Source: Clarkia xantiana subsp. parviflora
Lineage: Eukaryota; Streptophyta; Magnoliopsida; Myrtales; Onagraceae
Assembly (NCBI GenBank): GCA_036873135.1
Contig: JAPTYO010000008.1
Location: 39,502,819-39,566,818, forward strand
Direction: 5' to 3'
DNA: 64,000 bases
Part shown: positions 36,559 to 47,876 of the stretch, piece by piece
Position numbering within the stretch: position 1 is the first letter of the stretch
How the letters are laid out: each line of letters starts with the position of its first letter
Program-made: the position numbers and the translations under genes
Notes under the pieces: generated by a model
Seen by the model: only the letters and a program-made list of their open reading frames with translations
What the model was told of the DNA's origin: nothing
The model's database searches: none

Positions 36559-37684
36559 TAAATATTACTTGACGTCTACGTTACGTTTTTAGTGGATTTT
36601 AAAACACTACTTAGTCACCAAGTAATATTTCGGCCGAAACCCTAAGGTTACTGGGCCGGACCAAATGCGCAACCTGGTCGGGTCGACCGACTCGGATAAC
36701 CCGTGAGATCCGAACAGTGTCGGGTTCCACCGGTTCAAACAGGTCGGGTTGACCGACCCAGATTTCTCAATCGGTCCGACCCGGATCGGGTCGGGTCGGA
36801 CCAGGTGGGCTAATGGGTCGGGTATAACCAAACCCGGTTCGAGTCAGTCGAACCGAATTTACCTAACCGGAACGGGTCAACTAAATTTAGGGTAGATCAA
36901 ATTTAGAATCCAAATGTTTTTTAACTTTAAAGTTACCTACACAGTGTAAAGTGGTTTGATATTTTTCACGTTTTAATCAAACCTGATGCCTAGATTCGGT
37001 TATGGGGGCGGATCTCGGAAAATGCATGATTATGGGGTGAATCATTTTGTGGGCTATATTGCAATTGTTATATATTGATATGAATGCATGTTACAATTGA
37101 GTCTTGACTATGTCAAATTAGCTGGATATTGCATGCTTGGGGGCAGAACCCTGTTGTCAATTAATGAGTTACGCACTAGGATAGACATGATATGCTGAGT
37201 GATCTTGAATAAGGTCCATGTCTAGAAGTTCCTGTGATTTCTATAACATGAATTGCAAGTCGGCCCCAAATATTTTAAAACGATATTCAGTTGCCAAATA
37301 TGCATGTTTGATGTGGAGTGACTACACATGATGCGTATGCATGATAGTTTCAGGATGTGACCGCATGCGATAATTTACTTTTGTAGTAGAATTATGTATG
37401 ATTGAATGAGAAATCCTCGAACATTTTAAAAGGGCATTGGGAAATCCAATATCGGGTGTATGTAAAAACTCCTCGTTCCGGTTAAAGTAGTGATTAAACT
37501 GTTTTCAAAGAGACTGGTCTATTAGAAAGGAGATGTTGACATTGTGAACTCTTTTCACGGCATCCTTCCATTGGTTTACTGGTGGTCGAGTTGGTTAGAT
37601 GACTGGGGAATCATTGTTTGTCGCCTCCAATTGCATAGATATCCTATGTAAGCAATTCTTTTCAAAATGTATTAAATTATCACC
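36071..37684. other. Copia leader region and AT microsatellite
   Basis: This holds (AT)n at 36486-36553 and a GC-rich stretch 36640-36850 built of GGGTCGG/CCGACC words. No coding sequence is clear. Confidence 0.45.
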
Positions 37685-38375
37685 TTGATTGTCGCATGGT
37701 TTGTCAATGTGTTAGTTTCAATGGATGATAAAGTGAGATTCTATATTCCCTGCAATCTCGATGGTATGAGATATGATGAATGGGAGAAGTATGTGTGGAA
37801 ATTCCTATCCGCTGCGGATGTTGAGGAATGTATAAATCCAAAAGTGGAGAGGACTCCCACGGATTAATATGGTAGTCCGTACTCATTTGAAGACGAAAGG
37901 TCACGCACATATCATATTGTAAGAGGGTTGATCTTTTCAACCTTGACAACTGAAATTGAGGAGCAATTCATGAGCATTAGTGCATTACACCTTTGGTGTG
38001 CCTAACACTTTCGTTTCGACGAACGAAAAGCCCATGAAGCCAGAAATCTCATGATAAAATGATGATATTCTTTGCATGAATGTCGGTGTAACAACCGATC
38101 ATTACCCTGATGATGAAGGGGATACGTGGAAGAGGATTCATCCCATAATGAAAAGGTTTCCTCTCTCATGGTTCACCGACGATGATGGACTAACACGTCT
38201 AATAAAATCGATCAAGACAATTATGGATCTATTCGAAGGTGACTACGAGAGAGAATCCTCAGTTTCAGACGAGTCCTATGAGTCGAAGGACAACTTTGCT
38301 CATATGCGCGAGCTGCTGAAAGAATCGATCAACAAAAGGCTTAAACAAAAATATGGTGGGTCAAAGCACCGTTGA
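37685..38375 (+). pseudogene. gag: Probable copia gag remnant
   Basis: Frames here include YDEWEKYVWKFLSAADVEE and, after a stop, YHIVRGLIFSTL, which look like a copia gag region (a W-containing segment followed by a short helical repeat). The position between the primer site and the integrase remnant fits. Stops break it, and the 99-residue frame at 38076-38375 is not recognised on its own. Confidence 0.35.
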
Positions 38376-39055
38376 TAAAACGCGTCTCAGGTACGCCTCG
38401 TTTGTCATGTATAAAGCCTTAAAACGTTTTATTTAACACAGATCATCTGATGTGATTCACTTGTGAATTTTTTCAGGTGTGATGTTAGACATGGCTTAAA
38501 GATTCTGGACTATCAATTTCTCTCTTAGCTACCGCATTATGATGAAGACCTTATTATTGTAGTTTTAATCTTTCTATGTTCATTTGAATAATAATTATGG
38601 TTTTTTATGTTTCAGATTATTGAATAAATTAATGTCATTAAAGTTAAATGAAATTCGATTCTAGATGCAATTTACTTATCAATCAATCGACCCGGTCAAA
38701 GGGAACGATCCGAACAAAATCCACCAATGTGGAATAACATCCAAATTTTTGGCCAGGACAAGAGGTCGAATGAAAGAAACGATTGACACATGCTATCATC
38801 ATTAGTAACCCATCGATTGCATAACTAAAATGAACGATTTAGTTTTAATAATTTGTTAGTACTCCATAAGTATAATTGATATCGTAACAACGAACATGTA
38901 TGAAACCGATAATTAAATTATGGAAACTAAACGATTTCACCTAGGGTAATACCTAAGTGTGGCGCGCGCTGCGCGCAGGTTTTGTATAAAATTGGAACAC
39001 ATCGATTCGAAGTAAATAATTAATATGAAGATGTATTGATTTTAAGCTCAAATTA
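38376..39055. other. Unassigned interval inside the copia remnant
   Basis: This is AT-rich with no recognised motif except a GC-rich self-complementary patch at 38957-38978 (GGCGCGCGCTGCGCGCAGG). Confidence 0.4.
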
Positions 39056-39440
39056 ACTTTCATTGATAAATTTACCCGCTATGAGATCACTCATTTGATT
39101 ACTCGTAAATCCGATGCTATTGAGTGCTTTAAGAGCTATCTCAATCTCGTAGAAAATCAGTTGGAGCGAAAGGTGAAAACCTTGCGCACTGACAGAGGTG
39201 GAGAGTACCTCTCGAATGAGTTTGATAAGTTATGCAATGAAATAGGCTTGTACGTCAAACGACGATCCCTTATACGCCACAATAGAACGGTGTGGCGGAG
39301 CGACGTAATCGTACACTCTTAGACATGGTAAGAACCATGACGTGTCAAGTTCAACTTCCGATCTACTTTTGGGATGATGCGCTGTTGACTGTTATTCATG
39401 TAGCAAACCATGTACCTACAAAATAGGTTGACACGACACC
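39056..39440 (+). pseudogene. Copia integrase core remnant
   Basis: The frame 39095-39322 contains KTLRTDRGGEYLSNEFDKLC, the second catalytic aspartate region of copia integrases. After a shift the following sequence matches the next conserved part, up to the phrase around ANHVPTK. Several frame breaks make it inactive. Confidence 0.75.
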
Positions 39441-39784
39441 ATATGAGTTGTGGACTGGTAAATGTGGATCTTGCCAGGCTGCGACCTTCGGGTTGCGCAG
39501 CATACACGCAACAGAACGACAGCCGATTCTGCAAGTTGGGACCTAGAGGATAGAAAAGTATCTTTATAAGATACTCGGAAAACTCTAAGGGATACGTGTT
39601 TGTGGCGACTCAAGAAAATGGTGGTGGCGTAGTCGAACATGAGTCCAGGAATGTTACGTTTATTGATGATGAATTTCCTAAGCTTGGTGATATCAACACG
39701 AATGAAGTCTTAAAAGAAATTGAATAGGACGCGGATGATCAGGTCCCACTTACTTCGAGTGGGAGAATTGAGGGAGCAACAACT

Positions 39785-41091
39785 GTGAATGAAATGGTAA
39801 ATGAGAATGAGAACATTTTCATAGTAAATCCAGTGGGAGGAGTTAATCCGACCACAGAGATCACAGTTGCTCCTGGTGAAAATCAAGTAGGACCTGATAA
39901 TCCAGTTGTTGAACCGTTGGATGAAAATCATATAATTCCTCAACTACCTGCTGGAAAAAATGTGAGTAGGACAACCAACTTGGTTCCTGGTCCGAGTTAC
40001 CATAGAATTCATCTCGGAGGTAGAATCCTGAGACCAAGAGGTCGTCCAATAAATGTTGTAGGAGAAGGTTCAAGTAACGCCCTGGTTCCTAGTGGGAGCA
40101 TTGTTCCTAATGGGAGCGTAGTTCAAGATGAGAATAACGAGCCTAGACGAAGTCAAAGGCAGAGAACTTCTCCCAAGAAGTATCCCATCGAGAATGATGA
40201 GTTATTCATTCTGACTTTGGTTAATGAACCGGTAACGGTTCAAAAAGCTCTGGAAGGTCCTCGAGCGAAGGAGCCAAGGAAAACAATGGAGAAAGAGATC
40301 GCTTCAATGGAAGCCAATTCTTTTTGGACGTTAGTTGATTTTCCTGATAATCGCAGAGTGATCGGGGCTAAGTGGGTTCTGAAATTGAAACTCACTGCTG
40401 ATGGAAACGTTAAGCGGTACAAAGCTCGACTTGTCGCGAAAGGATATACCCAAATCCATGGAGTGGACTTTGATGAGACTTACTCACCGACTGTGCAATA
40501 CACCACAGTCCGAGCCATTTTGACCTTGGTTGCTAGCCTCGATCTCGAGCTGCACCAGATGGATGTTAAGACTGCATTCCTTCATGGAAACTTGGAGGAA
40601 GAGATCTACATGGAGCAACCAGAGGGTTTCTTATCCCCTGGAAATGAATGTAAATTTTGTATGGTCTTAAACAATCGTCTCGGCAATGGTACCATGGGTT
40701 CCACGAGGAAATCGTGGGCAACAGATTCGTGAATCTTCACGAGGATCCCTGTGTGTACACGAAATCCTCAGGGTCAAATTATATTATCTTAACGTTATAC
40801 GTCTATGACATCCTTATCACCGCGAACGATGTGAGTTATTTGAAGAAGTCAAAGTCCTGGTTAGCATTTGTATTTGAGATGAAGGACATAGGTGAGGCCA
40901 TTTACATCTTGTGCATTAAGATTGCTAGGGATCGTGGTGCTTGTAAAGTATGTCTCTTTCAGGAAACCTATATCAACAAAATGTTGAAAAGGTTCATTCA
41001 CTTTGATGCTAAACTCGTGGAAACACCGGTTATATATGGGTGTGCGCCGACGAAGCGTGATAACCCAAAGAACCTGGTAGAGCGTGAATAG
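39785..41091 (+). pseudogene. Tork-like copia reverse transcriptase, broken
   Basis: The first frame (39785-40732) begins with a low-complexity linker, then the RT start: SQRQRTSPKKYP, IGAKWVLKLKL, YKARLVAKGYTQ, DFDETYSPTV and HQMDVKTAFLHGNLEEE. A frameshift near 40660 moves reading to 40657-41091 (MYGLKQSSRQWY). The catalytic box is altered to LYVYDIL instead of YVDD, which would abolish polymerisation. A stop at 41089-41091 precedes RNase H. Confidence 0.85.
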
Positions 41092-41170
41092 ATGAAAAGT
41101 GCAGAGTACCTCAGTATGGTAGGAAGCCTGATGTACGCGATGCAATACTCGTCAAGATAATTGTTACGTT

Positions 41171-41545
41171 GTGGGACTAGTATCGCGTTTCCAATCAAAC
41201 CCCGGTAATCAACATTTAAAAGCCTTCAAACGAATTATGAGATATCTTAAAGGTACGGCAGACTACAGACTGTGCTATGAGGGAAGTAAACTTGTATTGA
41301 TAGGATATAGTGACGCCGACCATGGCGGTGATCTAGATGATCGTAAGTCCACCTCAGGAGGAGTGTTTCTCCTTGCTAATGTCGCCTCCTTCTGGATGAG
41401 CGAGAAGCCTTTATGTGTCGCGCTGTCAACTATGAAATATGAATTCGTAGCTCTCTCAAAGAATGCACATGAGGCTATTTGGTTAAATAGACTCTTGATC
41501 GCCTTGCTTGACGTCGAGGATGAGAGTAAGCCTTTGTGCATTTAC
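41171..41545 (+). pseudogene. Copia RNase H remnant
   Basis: The frame shows MRYLKGTADYRL, GYSDADHGGDLDDRKSTSG and EFVALSKNAHEAIWL, the standard copia RNase H blocks. It stops before the usual C-terminal histidine-rich block and runs into the 82-bp tandem repeat. The lost tail means no active enzyme. Confidence 0.85.
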
Positions 41546-41548
41546 TCT

Positions 41549-41790
41549 ATCGAATTGTCGACGTACCTAGGCTTTGTTGCCATCTTGGGCACATAATTTC
41601 GACAATCGAGATTGTAGACGCCGATTTTATATCGAATTGTTGACGTACCTAGGCTTTGTTTCCATCTTGGGCACATAATGTCGACAATCGAGATTGTAGA
41701 CGCCAATCTTCTATCGGATTGTCGACGTACCTAGGCTTTGTCGCCATCTTGGGCACATAATGTCGAAAATCGTGATTGTAGATGCCAAAT
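41549..41790. repeat. 82-bp tandem repeat, three copies
   Basis: Units start at 41549, 41631 and 41713 with ATCG(A/G)ATTGT(C/T)GACGTACC. Each contains TCGACGTACC and, inverted, TCGACAATC, so each unit can fold. The repeat begins at the broken end of the copia RNase H. Confidence 0.9.
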
Positions 41791-41927
41791 GTTGATGCCT
41801 TAATCGATGATAAGCATGGAAGATTACGTGAAAAAGAGCCTCAAGGGGCTATATTAACTCATCGTTCCTGAGTTTTACATCAAAAGCAAAGTTTGAAACA
41901 TTAGCCTTATAATAAATATAATGATAT

Positions 41928-42512
41928 TTAATTAGGTGTTGCTTCTATGATTTCTCTTTGATTCTGGCGTCGCATCGAGCTGACGTAGCAGCGTTGGGAT
42001 GTGATCTGATCCTCTCTAACCTCTCCTATCCCGTGCGGCGTCGGAAACTTCATGACTTGATGCGTAGTTGACGTGATTATTCGATGAGGATTTAGGGTAG
42101 TCCTTCTGATGATGGCGTTATAGGCGAAAGCGGCGTCGACGACGACGAAGAGTATGTCGATCTTTAAAGCCTTCTTTTCTTTTCCCAAAATTATCGGCAG
42201 TTTGATGGCACCTATAGGATAGGTGGTCTTTCCTGCAAAGCCGATTAATGGGAAGTCAACTTTTTTCAAATCTTTTTTAGCAAACCCCAAATTAAAAAAT
42301 ACCTCGTAAAAAAGGATATCCGTTGAGCTTCCGCTGTCGATGAGGATCCTTTTGACTTCATACTGTGCCATGGTAGCAGTATTTACCAGGGCGTCGTCAT
42401 GAGGCTGGGTCACCATCATGAGATCTTCAGTTGTAAAACTTATGATCATTTGGTCGGGATCTTGATGTCCCTTCTCCCTTCTTATCGTTGCTAGGATTTG
42501 GGTGGCGTACAC
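41928..42512 (-). pseudogene. Protease segment of E2
   Basis: The active-site region reads KRILIDSGSSTDILF, with the full DSG triad, and is followed by PLIGFAGKTTYPIGAIKLP and a VVVDAAFAYNAI block, as in E1 and E3. The frame continues upstream without a stop to near 42633, where gag ends. The usual GRTTL block is IRRTTL. The frame ends with ATPN and a stop instead of continuing into RT. Confidence 0.75.
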
Positions 42513-42632
42513 ATCACGAGCCGAACTTGTCTCGCCGCCAGAAGCGAAACCTCCCGCGATAACATTAACAACTCCCCTCTGAATAGGAGCGGGATTGTTG
42601 TGTGAAGGAGAGCAGGAGCCTCTTCGTGGGCT

Positions 42633-43996
42633 TCAACTTCGCTTTCTTGGAGCTTTGAATGGCTTTTCGACGAACTTCATCAATTTGTCTCTTTGAATGA
42701 GAGCTTCAATATCTTTTTTCAGGGCGACACACTCATTGGTGTCATGTCCCCTAACACTGTGATAACGGCAATAGTCATTTATTTGGGGCCCCATTGGGCT
42801 TTTTCTTACCGGAGGCGGGTCATCCAACCTGAGCTTATCCATATCTTGAAGCACTACAGAGATGTTGTGCGTGAGTGGAGCGTATCTTATCACGTAGGGA
42901 TCTGTATCCCTTTTGTGACCTGAGCGATTACCTTGTCGAAAGTTCCCTTCTCGCCTTTCCTCTTTTCGTGCGATATCTCCAAGTCAATATACTTTTTTAC
43001 TTTGGCAACGAGAGCATCGATCTTTTGCACTGGCTTCATCACCATACTGTCCTTCAAGGCTTGGCTTTGTTCTCTTAACCCTCTCCAGAAGGCCCATATG
43101 AGCTCGCCATCAGTGGCATCTTCATTCAACTGCTGGAGTAGTTTGTGGTATCTAGTATAATAATTGGCCAATGTTTCTTCGTGACCTTGCTCAATTTTAT
43201 CTAGAAAATCCATACTCTTGAGGCGTTGTCTTTAGCCTATATCCCTTTCTATGAACTTGGCCTTCAGCTCTTCCCATGAACTTGGCCTTCAGCTCTTCCC
43301 ATAGAACCAGGTGGAGGCTTCTTCTTTGAGGGTAGTTGGGAAGAGAGCCGCGTAATGATCTGGTGTCGCCCCTCTTCCTAAAAGGGAAGATTTATGGGCG
43401 TTGATGTGACGAACAGGATTTCCTACTCCGGTGTATAGTCGCCGATGTTCCTCGCAAAGACTTGGGGGGGGGGGGGGGACTCGAGTGTCAATGAGCCTCC
43501 TGGAGAAGGGGTGAGAGTTGTGGTCGTGAACTATCAGTATGTCGCTTGCCCCTCTTCTTTTCTTTTCCAACAGCTCCTCCACATGTCCTATGGTGAATAA
43601 GACAGGTTTTTTAGCAGGAGCGTCGACCGCGGGGGTCTTTAGAGCTTCCTTAGTTCCTGGGAGGTTTGCCTCGATGGTCTTTACGCTGGAGGCCACCTCG
43701 TCGTTTTGAGAGACCTCGCGAGCTGGTTCCTTGGTGTTTGGGACAGTTCCCGCCTGATTCCAGAATGCTATGAATGCTGCCATTACTTCTTGCGGGACAG
43801 CTGGGGGGACTACCCTCACCTCTTCTTGGTTTAGTGGAGGCTCAGAATGAGGGAGGGATTTCTCACCATTGGCACCATTACTTTGGGGAGAAAGATTTTC
43901 CTCGTTTATTTGTTTGGAGGTGGTAGGATCTGTTTGGTATTTTTCCATCTCTTCCACCATGGCTGTTACCTTTCGTGAGTTCTTGTTGGAGACCAT
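42633..43996 (-). pseudogene. gag: Gag of E2, broken into three frames
   Basis: Gag forms the particle and binds RNA. Piece 1 (43289-43996) has the N-terminus and capsid start up to EEASTWFYG. Piece 2 (42890-43213) has LANYYTRYHKLLQQ and continues the capsid. Piece 3 (42633-42893) has the zinc-knuckle-like YCRYHSVRGHDTNEC. Pieces 1 and 2 are separated by a tandem 25-bp duplication at about 43253-43302 that brings in a stop; pieces 2 and 3 are in different frames. A poly-G run at 43466-43479 encodes a proline stretch. Confidence 0.75.
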
Positions 43997-44013
43997 GAAT
44001 TTTTTATCGCCTT

Positions 44014-44030
44014 CCCACAGACGGCGCCAA
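44014..44030 (-). other. Primer binding site of E2
   Basis: On the minus strand this is TTGGCGCCGTCTGTGGG, one base from the LTR. It is identical to that of E3 and one base different from E1. Confidence 0.8.
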
Positions 44031-44031
44031 A

Positions 44032-44894
44032 TGTTGGGATCAAATTGACGTGGCCTGGAGCTTCTGGTAGTGGACTTCGAGGTCTCTCCTTCGAGCGACT
44101 CTTCTAGGTGTCCATATCGACCTCGTCGGGTACTTAGTTTCCTATTGAGTGTTTGGTGGGCGAGAACCTGAAAGGGGGTGGGGATTTGCCTTTGATTCCA
44201 CTCCGAAACTTAAGTCAGTAATGGAATATGAGAGAATACTAAGAAGTATATGATAGAATATGATAAGTAATAAAAGTGTTCCCCTATTTATACGGAGAGT
44301 TTACCGACTTTAAATGGCGGCTACCCTCTTGAGAGGGTTTCTGTCTGGAGTCGGCACAAGCAGGTGACAAGTAGGTCACCACCTCACCATTCCTTAGCTA
44401 GGAAGGTTTTCCTCTAGTGGTCGAAGAAGGTCGCCACCTCACCATACCTTTAGAGGAAGGTTTCTTCATGGCGGCTGGAACAGGTGACAAGTAGGTCGCC
44501 ACCTATCCCTTTCCTTAGGAGAAAGGGTTTCTTCACAAGATCGGCCTAAGCAGGTGACAAGTAGGTCGCCACATGTCCCTTTCCTTAGGAGAAAAGGTTT
44601 CTTCACAAGGTCGGCCTAAGCAGGTGACATGTAGGTCGCCACCTGTCCCTTTCCTTAGGAGGAAGGGTTTCTTCACAGTGCTAGGCTGCTGACTCGACTC
44701 ATACCTTAAGAGGGAGAATTTTTGAGTGGCCATGTCGTCGCCTTTCAGATGTTCATCTTGGTGGTCGACATCATCTCTTTATCGGTGTCGACCATTCGTA
44801 CTTGCCTTCTCGTTCTGAACGTAAGTAGTCGTCGACCTATCTTGAGGTATATCGACTCAAACATTCTCAACTTCCTGTTAGCTTATCTCCAACA
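44032..44894 (-). repeat. 5' LTR of E2
   Basis: The 863-bp LTR has the inverted tips TGTTGG and CCAACA. A TATA box (TATAAATA on the minus strand) lies at 44285-44292. U3 holds a 70-bp tandem repeat (about 44351-44680). Confidence 0.8.
44351..44680. repeat. 70-bp tandem repeats in E2 U3
   Basis: Regular units begin at 44471, 44541 and 44611, each with CAGGTGACA(A/T)GTAGGTCGCC and TTCCTTAGGA. Two more diverged units lie between 44351 and 44470. The position upstream of the TATA box suggests an enhancer-like role, which is inference. Confidence 0.85.
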
Positions 44895-44899
44895 ATCGT

Positions 44900-45395
44900 A
44901 GCCCAACAACACTAGTCCACCTAAACAAAGGCCTCCGACCGGACCAAAGGGACCGGACTTTTCCGGCCAAAGGTTCCCCGACCGGACTAGTACGGTCGAG
45001 AGGGGGCCGATGCGTCCCCGCGCTCGGCCCCGACGCCCAGGTGACCATACCGGGCTATGCGTATGATGGTCATATGTCCCGTATGAAATATCATGCGGAC
45101 TCCACCAAAGACTGTGGCCCCCTCCGATGCCAAGATCACGATCTTTATAAATAGGACCTCATACCTTTCATTTACAACTTGATCTCACTTTGAATGCTCT
45201 GACATCTCTCTAGAAATTTATCTCTCTAAAACCGGATACTCATTTAAGCATCAGAGAGGGTTTGTCGGACACTCCCCGGCTTACCCCTTTTGCAGGTTAG
45301 CGAGAGGAAGATCGAGAAGAGTGGAACACGAGCAAGACAAGCGATCTCAGCTCGAGAATACCGCCAAGCCGGGACCTCGACGTGCGTGATCCATC
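44900..45395 (+). repeat. LTR-like fragment, plus strand
   Basis: A TATA-like TTTATAAATAGG near 45144 is followed by the phrase CATTTAAGCATC and, about 60 bases later, CCCCTTTTGCAGG. The same arrangement appears in the E3 LTR at 46555-46699 on the minus strand, so this is probably a related U3-R-U5 remnant. The left part may be missing because E2 landed there. Confidence 0.5.
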
Positions 45396-45811
45396 AGTAG
45401 TATTTGAGAAGCAATTACATAAATAATATTTGCACATGAGTGTAGAGAGTGTGTTAACTTTTTTTTTCTTATATATTAAACTGAATGTGTAAAGAAAAAA
45501 TATCTGCAACTGGCTGACTGAATTCTGTATCGACATATGATTTGAAACCCTTCATCATTGTGTTGTTATTAATAGTCAGTCTCTGGTTTTATTATTATTA
45601 TTTATATATGTAAGTGTGAATGGTTTTGGAAGAATTCAATCAAACAAGCACATATATAATTAGTTCATCAATTAGTGTCAAACAAGCACACTAGTTTGAG
45701 CAGATGCTGGGAGCTTGTCTTTGAACATTTTTTGGCTCAATGCATTCAACAGCGCTCTCGAATACTGTCGTGATGCCATTTTCCAATATGTTCCTAACTT
45801 ACCTTAAACTT

Positions 45812-45975
45812 CTTAAATTCCACATTGGGCCGAGTCAAACCCAACGGGCCAACATAGAGCAACTACTTTCACAAGTGGGGTTCCATACTAAAACCAATTG
45901 GTGATAGGAGGTAGCCCACTTGCTTATATAGTGCTCTAATACTAAAATCACCACCTGTGTGGTATTACACACAGT
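45812..45975 (-). repeat. Partial solo LTR of the TRIM family
   Basis: Read on the minus strand, it aligns with most of the TRIM LTRs at 29147 and 29501, sharing CACCAATTGGTTTTAG, CAAGTGG(G/A)CTACCTCCT and GGGTTTG. The outer ends are eroded and no target duplication is clear. Confidence 0.75.
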
Positions 45976-46088
45976 GAGATATTCAACAAAACTCTAAACT
46001 TATTCGACCATCCTATAACAAATTATTATTCATTTAAAAAAAAAAAAAGAAGATATGTTGAAGAAGAAGTTAGTAGCTAGCTAGGTAC

Positions 46089-46484
46089 CTTATCTAAATC
46101 AGCATAAAAAAGGATATGTTGAATGAGTTTATCATAGTCCAGCTCATGCTCCTCATCAAGGACTTCCTTGAGCTCATCAAACTGGATGTAACCGTTGTTG
46201 TTCTTGTCAAAGTAATTAGTGAATGCCTCGGAAAGATGTTGGTTGCACCCTAATCTTTTGCAGGTGAATTGACCGACATTGCCACAAACAAATTCCTCAC
46301 AATCCATTCTCCCTCCCGTTTCCACTCACATCCGCCTCCTAATTCATAATAATTAATATTTGGTTGCAAATCTTAATTGAATGAGGTCAGGTCATTAATT
46401 ACACGTACTTACAGCATCCATTAGCATACTAACATCATCAGGATCTGCCATTAGTTGTCCGCATTTTCAAGTCCATTCTTCAAA
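46089..46484 (-). pseudogene. CPK: CPK pseudogene, 3' part (EF-hands)
   Basis: This is the downstream part of a calcium-dependent protein kinase. Exon sequence 46413-46484 reads CGQLMADP...MLMDA and ends at donor GTAAGT. The next exon (46089 to about 46338) has an EF-hand start DVSGNGR, a frame break, MDCEEFVCGN, and then a full EF-hand loop DKNNNGYIQFDE; it ends at ADLDK before GTACCT. The rest of the last EF-hand is not found to the left. It continues the exon at 57899-58000; the two halves are parted by the insertions at 46485-57889. Confidence 0.85.
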
Positions 46485-46489
46485 GGGTT

Positions 46490-47260
46490 TGTTGGATCAC
46501 GGGCGAAACTCCGTTACGTTCTTAACGGAAAGCTCGAACTCCTGGGCTCCGCGTAATCCTGCAAAAAGGGGATGACCTGGGTGGTGACCCAGAATCCCTC
46601 TCCGATGCTTAAATGAGTATGTGATCAATGGGGTGGCAGCAGTAATCTAAGTGCGTATTAGATGATGTGTTTTCTGAGGTAACTTCCTCCTTTATATAGG
46701 AGGGGAAGTTACTCAGTTACCTGAGACTGCGCCTGGCAGTTTTGCCCATGATTCCGTATATCTCGTTCGGGATTCCGTATATCTCGCCCCACGCTCCGCG
46801 TATCTCGCCCATACTCCGCGTATCTCGGGCACGCCCTGCGTATCTCGGGGAAGATTATCTGTATCTCAACCGTTTCCCCACTACTCTATCTAGTAGGCGG
46901 GTTTCTTGGTCTTATCCTCTGATCACAAGTCCCAACTTCTGTCGGGGACTCCAAAGTTATCTCATTCTAGGTCACCACCCAGGACCCTTTGTCTCACGAG
47001 ACAGGTCCAGCCTCCGCGGGGCTTTATTATCGGGGCCTTTACTAAGGCATATCGGGGCCTACTCAGAGGCTTCTTGTCGGGAGCATTCAGCTCATATATC
47101 GGGATCGCTAGGGTCGTAACCCTTCGTATTGGGCTTTTTGGGCCTTCCCGGCCTTTCACGAGGCCCACTGGACTTACTCGCCGTCTAATGACTGTTAACG
47201 GGGCTAACGATCTCATAGGAACCCATCATTTGCCCCCAAGACATGGGGGACTTTTAGTCC
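46490..47260 (-). repeat. Inverted LTR in the left arm of E3 (right border approximate)
   Basis: Bases 46490-46555 are the reverse complement of 49764-49829, the U5 end that sits next to the E3 primer site (66 bp, 4 differences). On the minus strand there is a TATA box at 46691-46699 and a U5 resembling 45231-45300, so the LTR faces left. Five 17-20 bp units with CCG(C/T)(A/G)TATCTCG lie at 46751-46850 upstream of the TATA box. The far border was not found. Confidence 0.7.
46691..46699 (-). promoter_or_regulatory. TATA box of the inverted E3 LTR
   Basis: On the minus strand the sequence is CTATATAAA, about 200 bases before the LTR end at 46490, a distance similar to other LTRs here. Confidence 0.55.
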
Positions 47261-47296
47261 GTCGTGTCTTCTAATTCCAGGCCTCCTGACTTCATC

Positions 47297-47420
47297 GTTG
47301 GAGGTTCTTGTCTCCATACCTCCCGATACTGTCGTCGGAGGCTTTTGTCTTCATACCCCCCGCTACTGCCGTCGGAGGCTTTTGTCTTCGTACCTCCCGA
47401 TACTGCCGTCGGAGGCTTTT
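47297..47420. repeat. 37-bp tandem repeat, three copies plus a partial
   Basis: Units begin at 47297, 47334, 47371 and 47408 with GT(C/T)GGAGG(C/T)T and contain CCTCCCGATACTG or a close variant. Confidence 0.85.
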
Positions 47421-47705
47421 ACCTTACGTGTAATTATCGAATGTCAGAGTTTCTCACTCATGACTGCCTTGGGCCCACTGGACTCTATGGGCAGTTGCCA
47501 AATCCGAGGAGACTCCTCGGTTACTGTAGCATTAAATGTTAGGGATTATGAAACGACGCTTAAATAGGCGTGACTGTTGCTTTCTGAAAAAGCACTTATT
47601 ACGTCACCACGTCTCTTCCGTACCGTCCTCTTAATCTCGACGATCAGGATCGAATCGTTTCATCTTCTACGGTCAAGATTAAATCCTTCCAGTTGTCTTC
47701 TTGCT

Positions 47706-47712
47706 TATAAAA
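47706..47712 (+). promoter_or_regulatory. TATA box of the E3 additional ORF
   Basis: TATAAAA lies 165 bases before the ATG at 47877, with a pyrimidine-rich leader between. It would drive transcription away from the inverted LTR promoter. Confidence 0.5.
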
Positions 47713-47876
47713 GCTAAAACCCTGGCATTATTCACTTCTTCTTCACCCTCTCAGTTTTTGGAAGTTCCGCCATTCGAACTCGAAGTTTTCTTCTCCAAGG
47801 TTCTTCTGTTCTTCAAGTGATCCAAGACCTTCAATCTTCCCGATCCTTCTTCCTCTTCACCAAGCATCCCTCGACA

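Larger units (their letters stand above)
41928..44894 (-). mobile_element. Tat-like gypsy element E2, 5' half only
   Basis: On the minus strand the order is LTR (44032-44894), primer binding site, gag and protease, then it ends. RT, RNase H and integrase are missing; the protease frame stops at 41928 close to copia-derived DNA. It is the same lineage as E1 and E3 but diverged. It seems to have landed in an older LTR-like sequence at 44900-45395. Confidence 0.75.

Noticed and set aside
38957..38978. GC-rich self-complementary patch that could be a Helitron 3' end
   Set aside because: No CTRR tetramer follows at a suitable distance, and it lies within copia remnants with no matching 5' segment.
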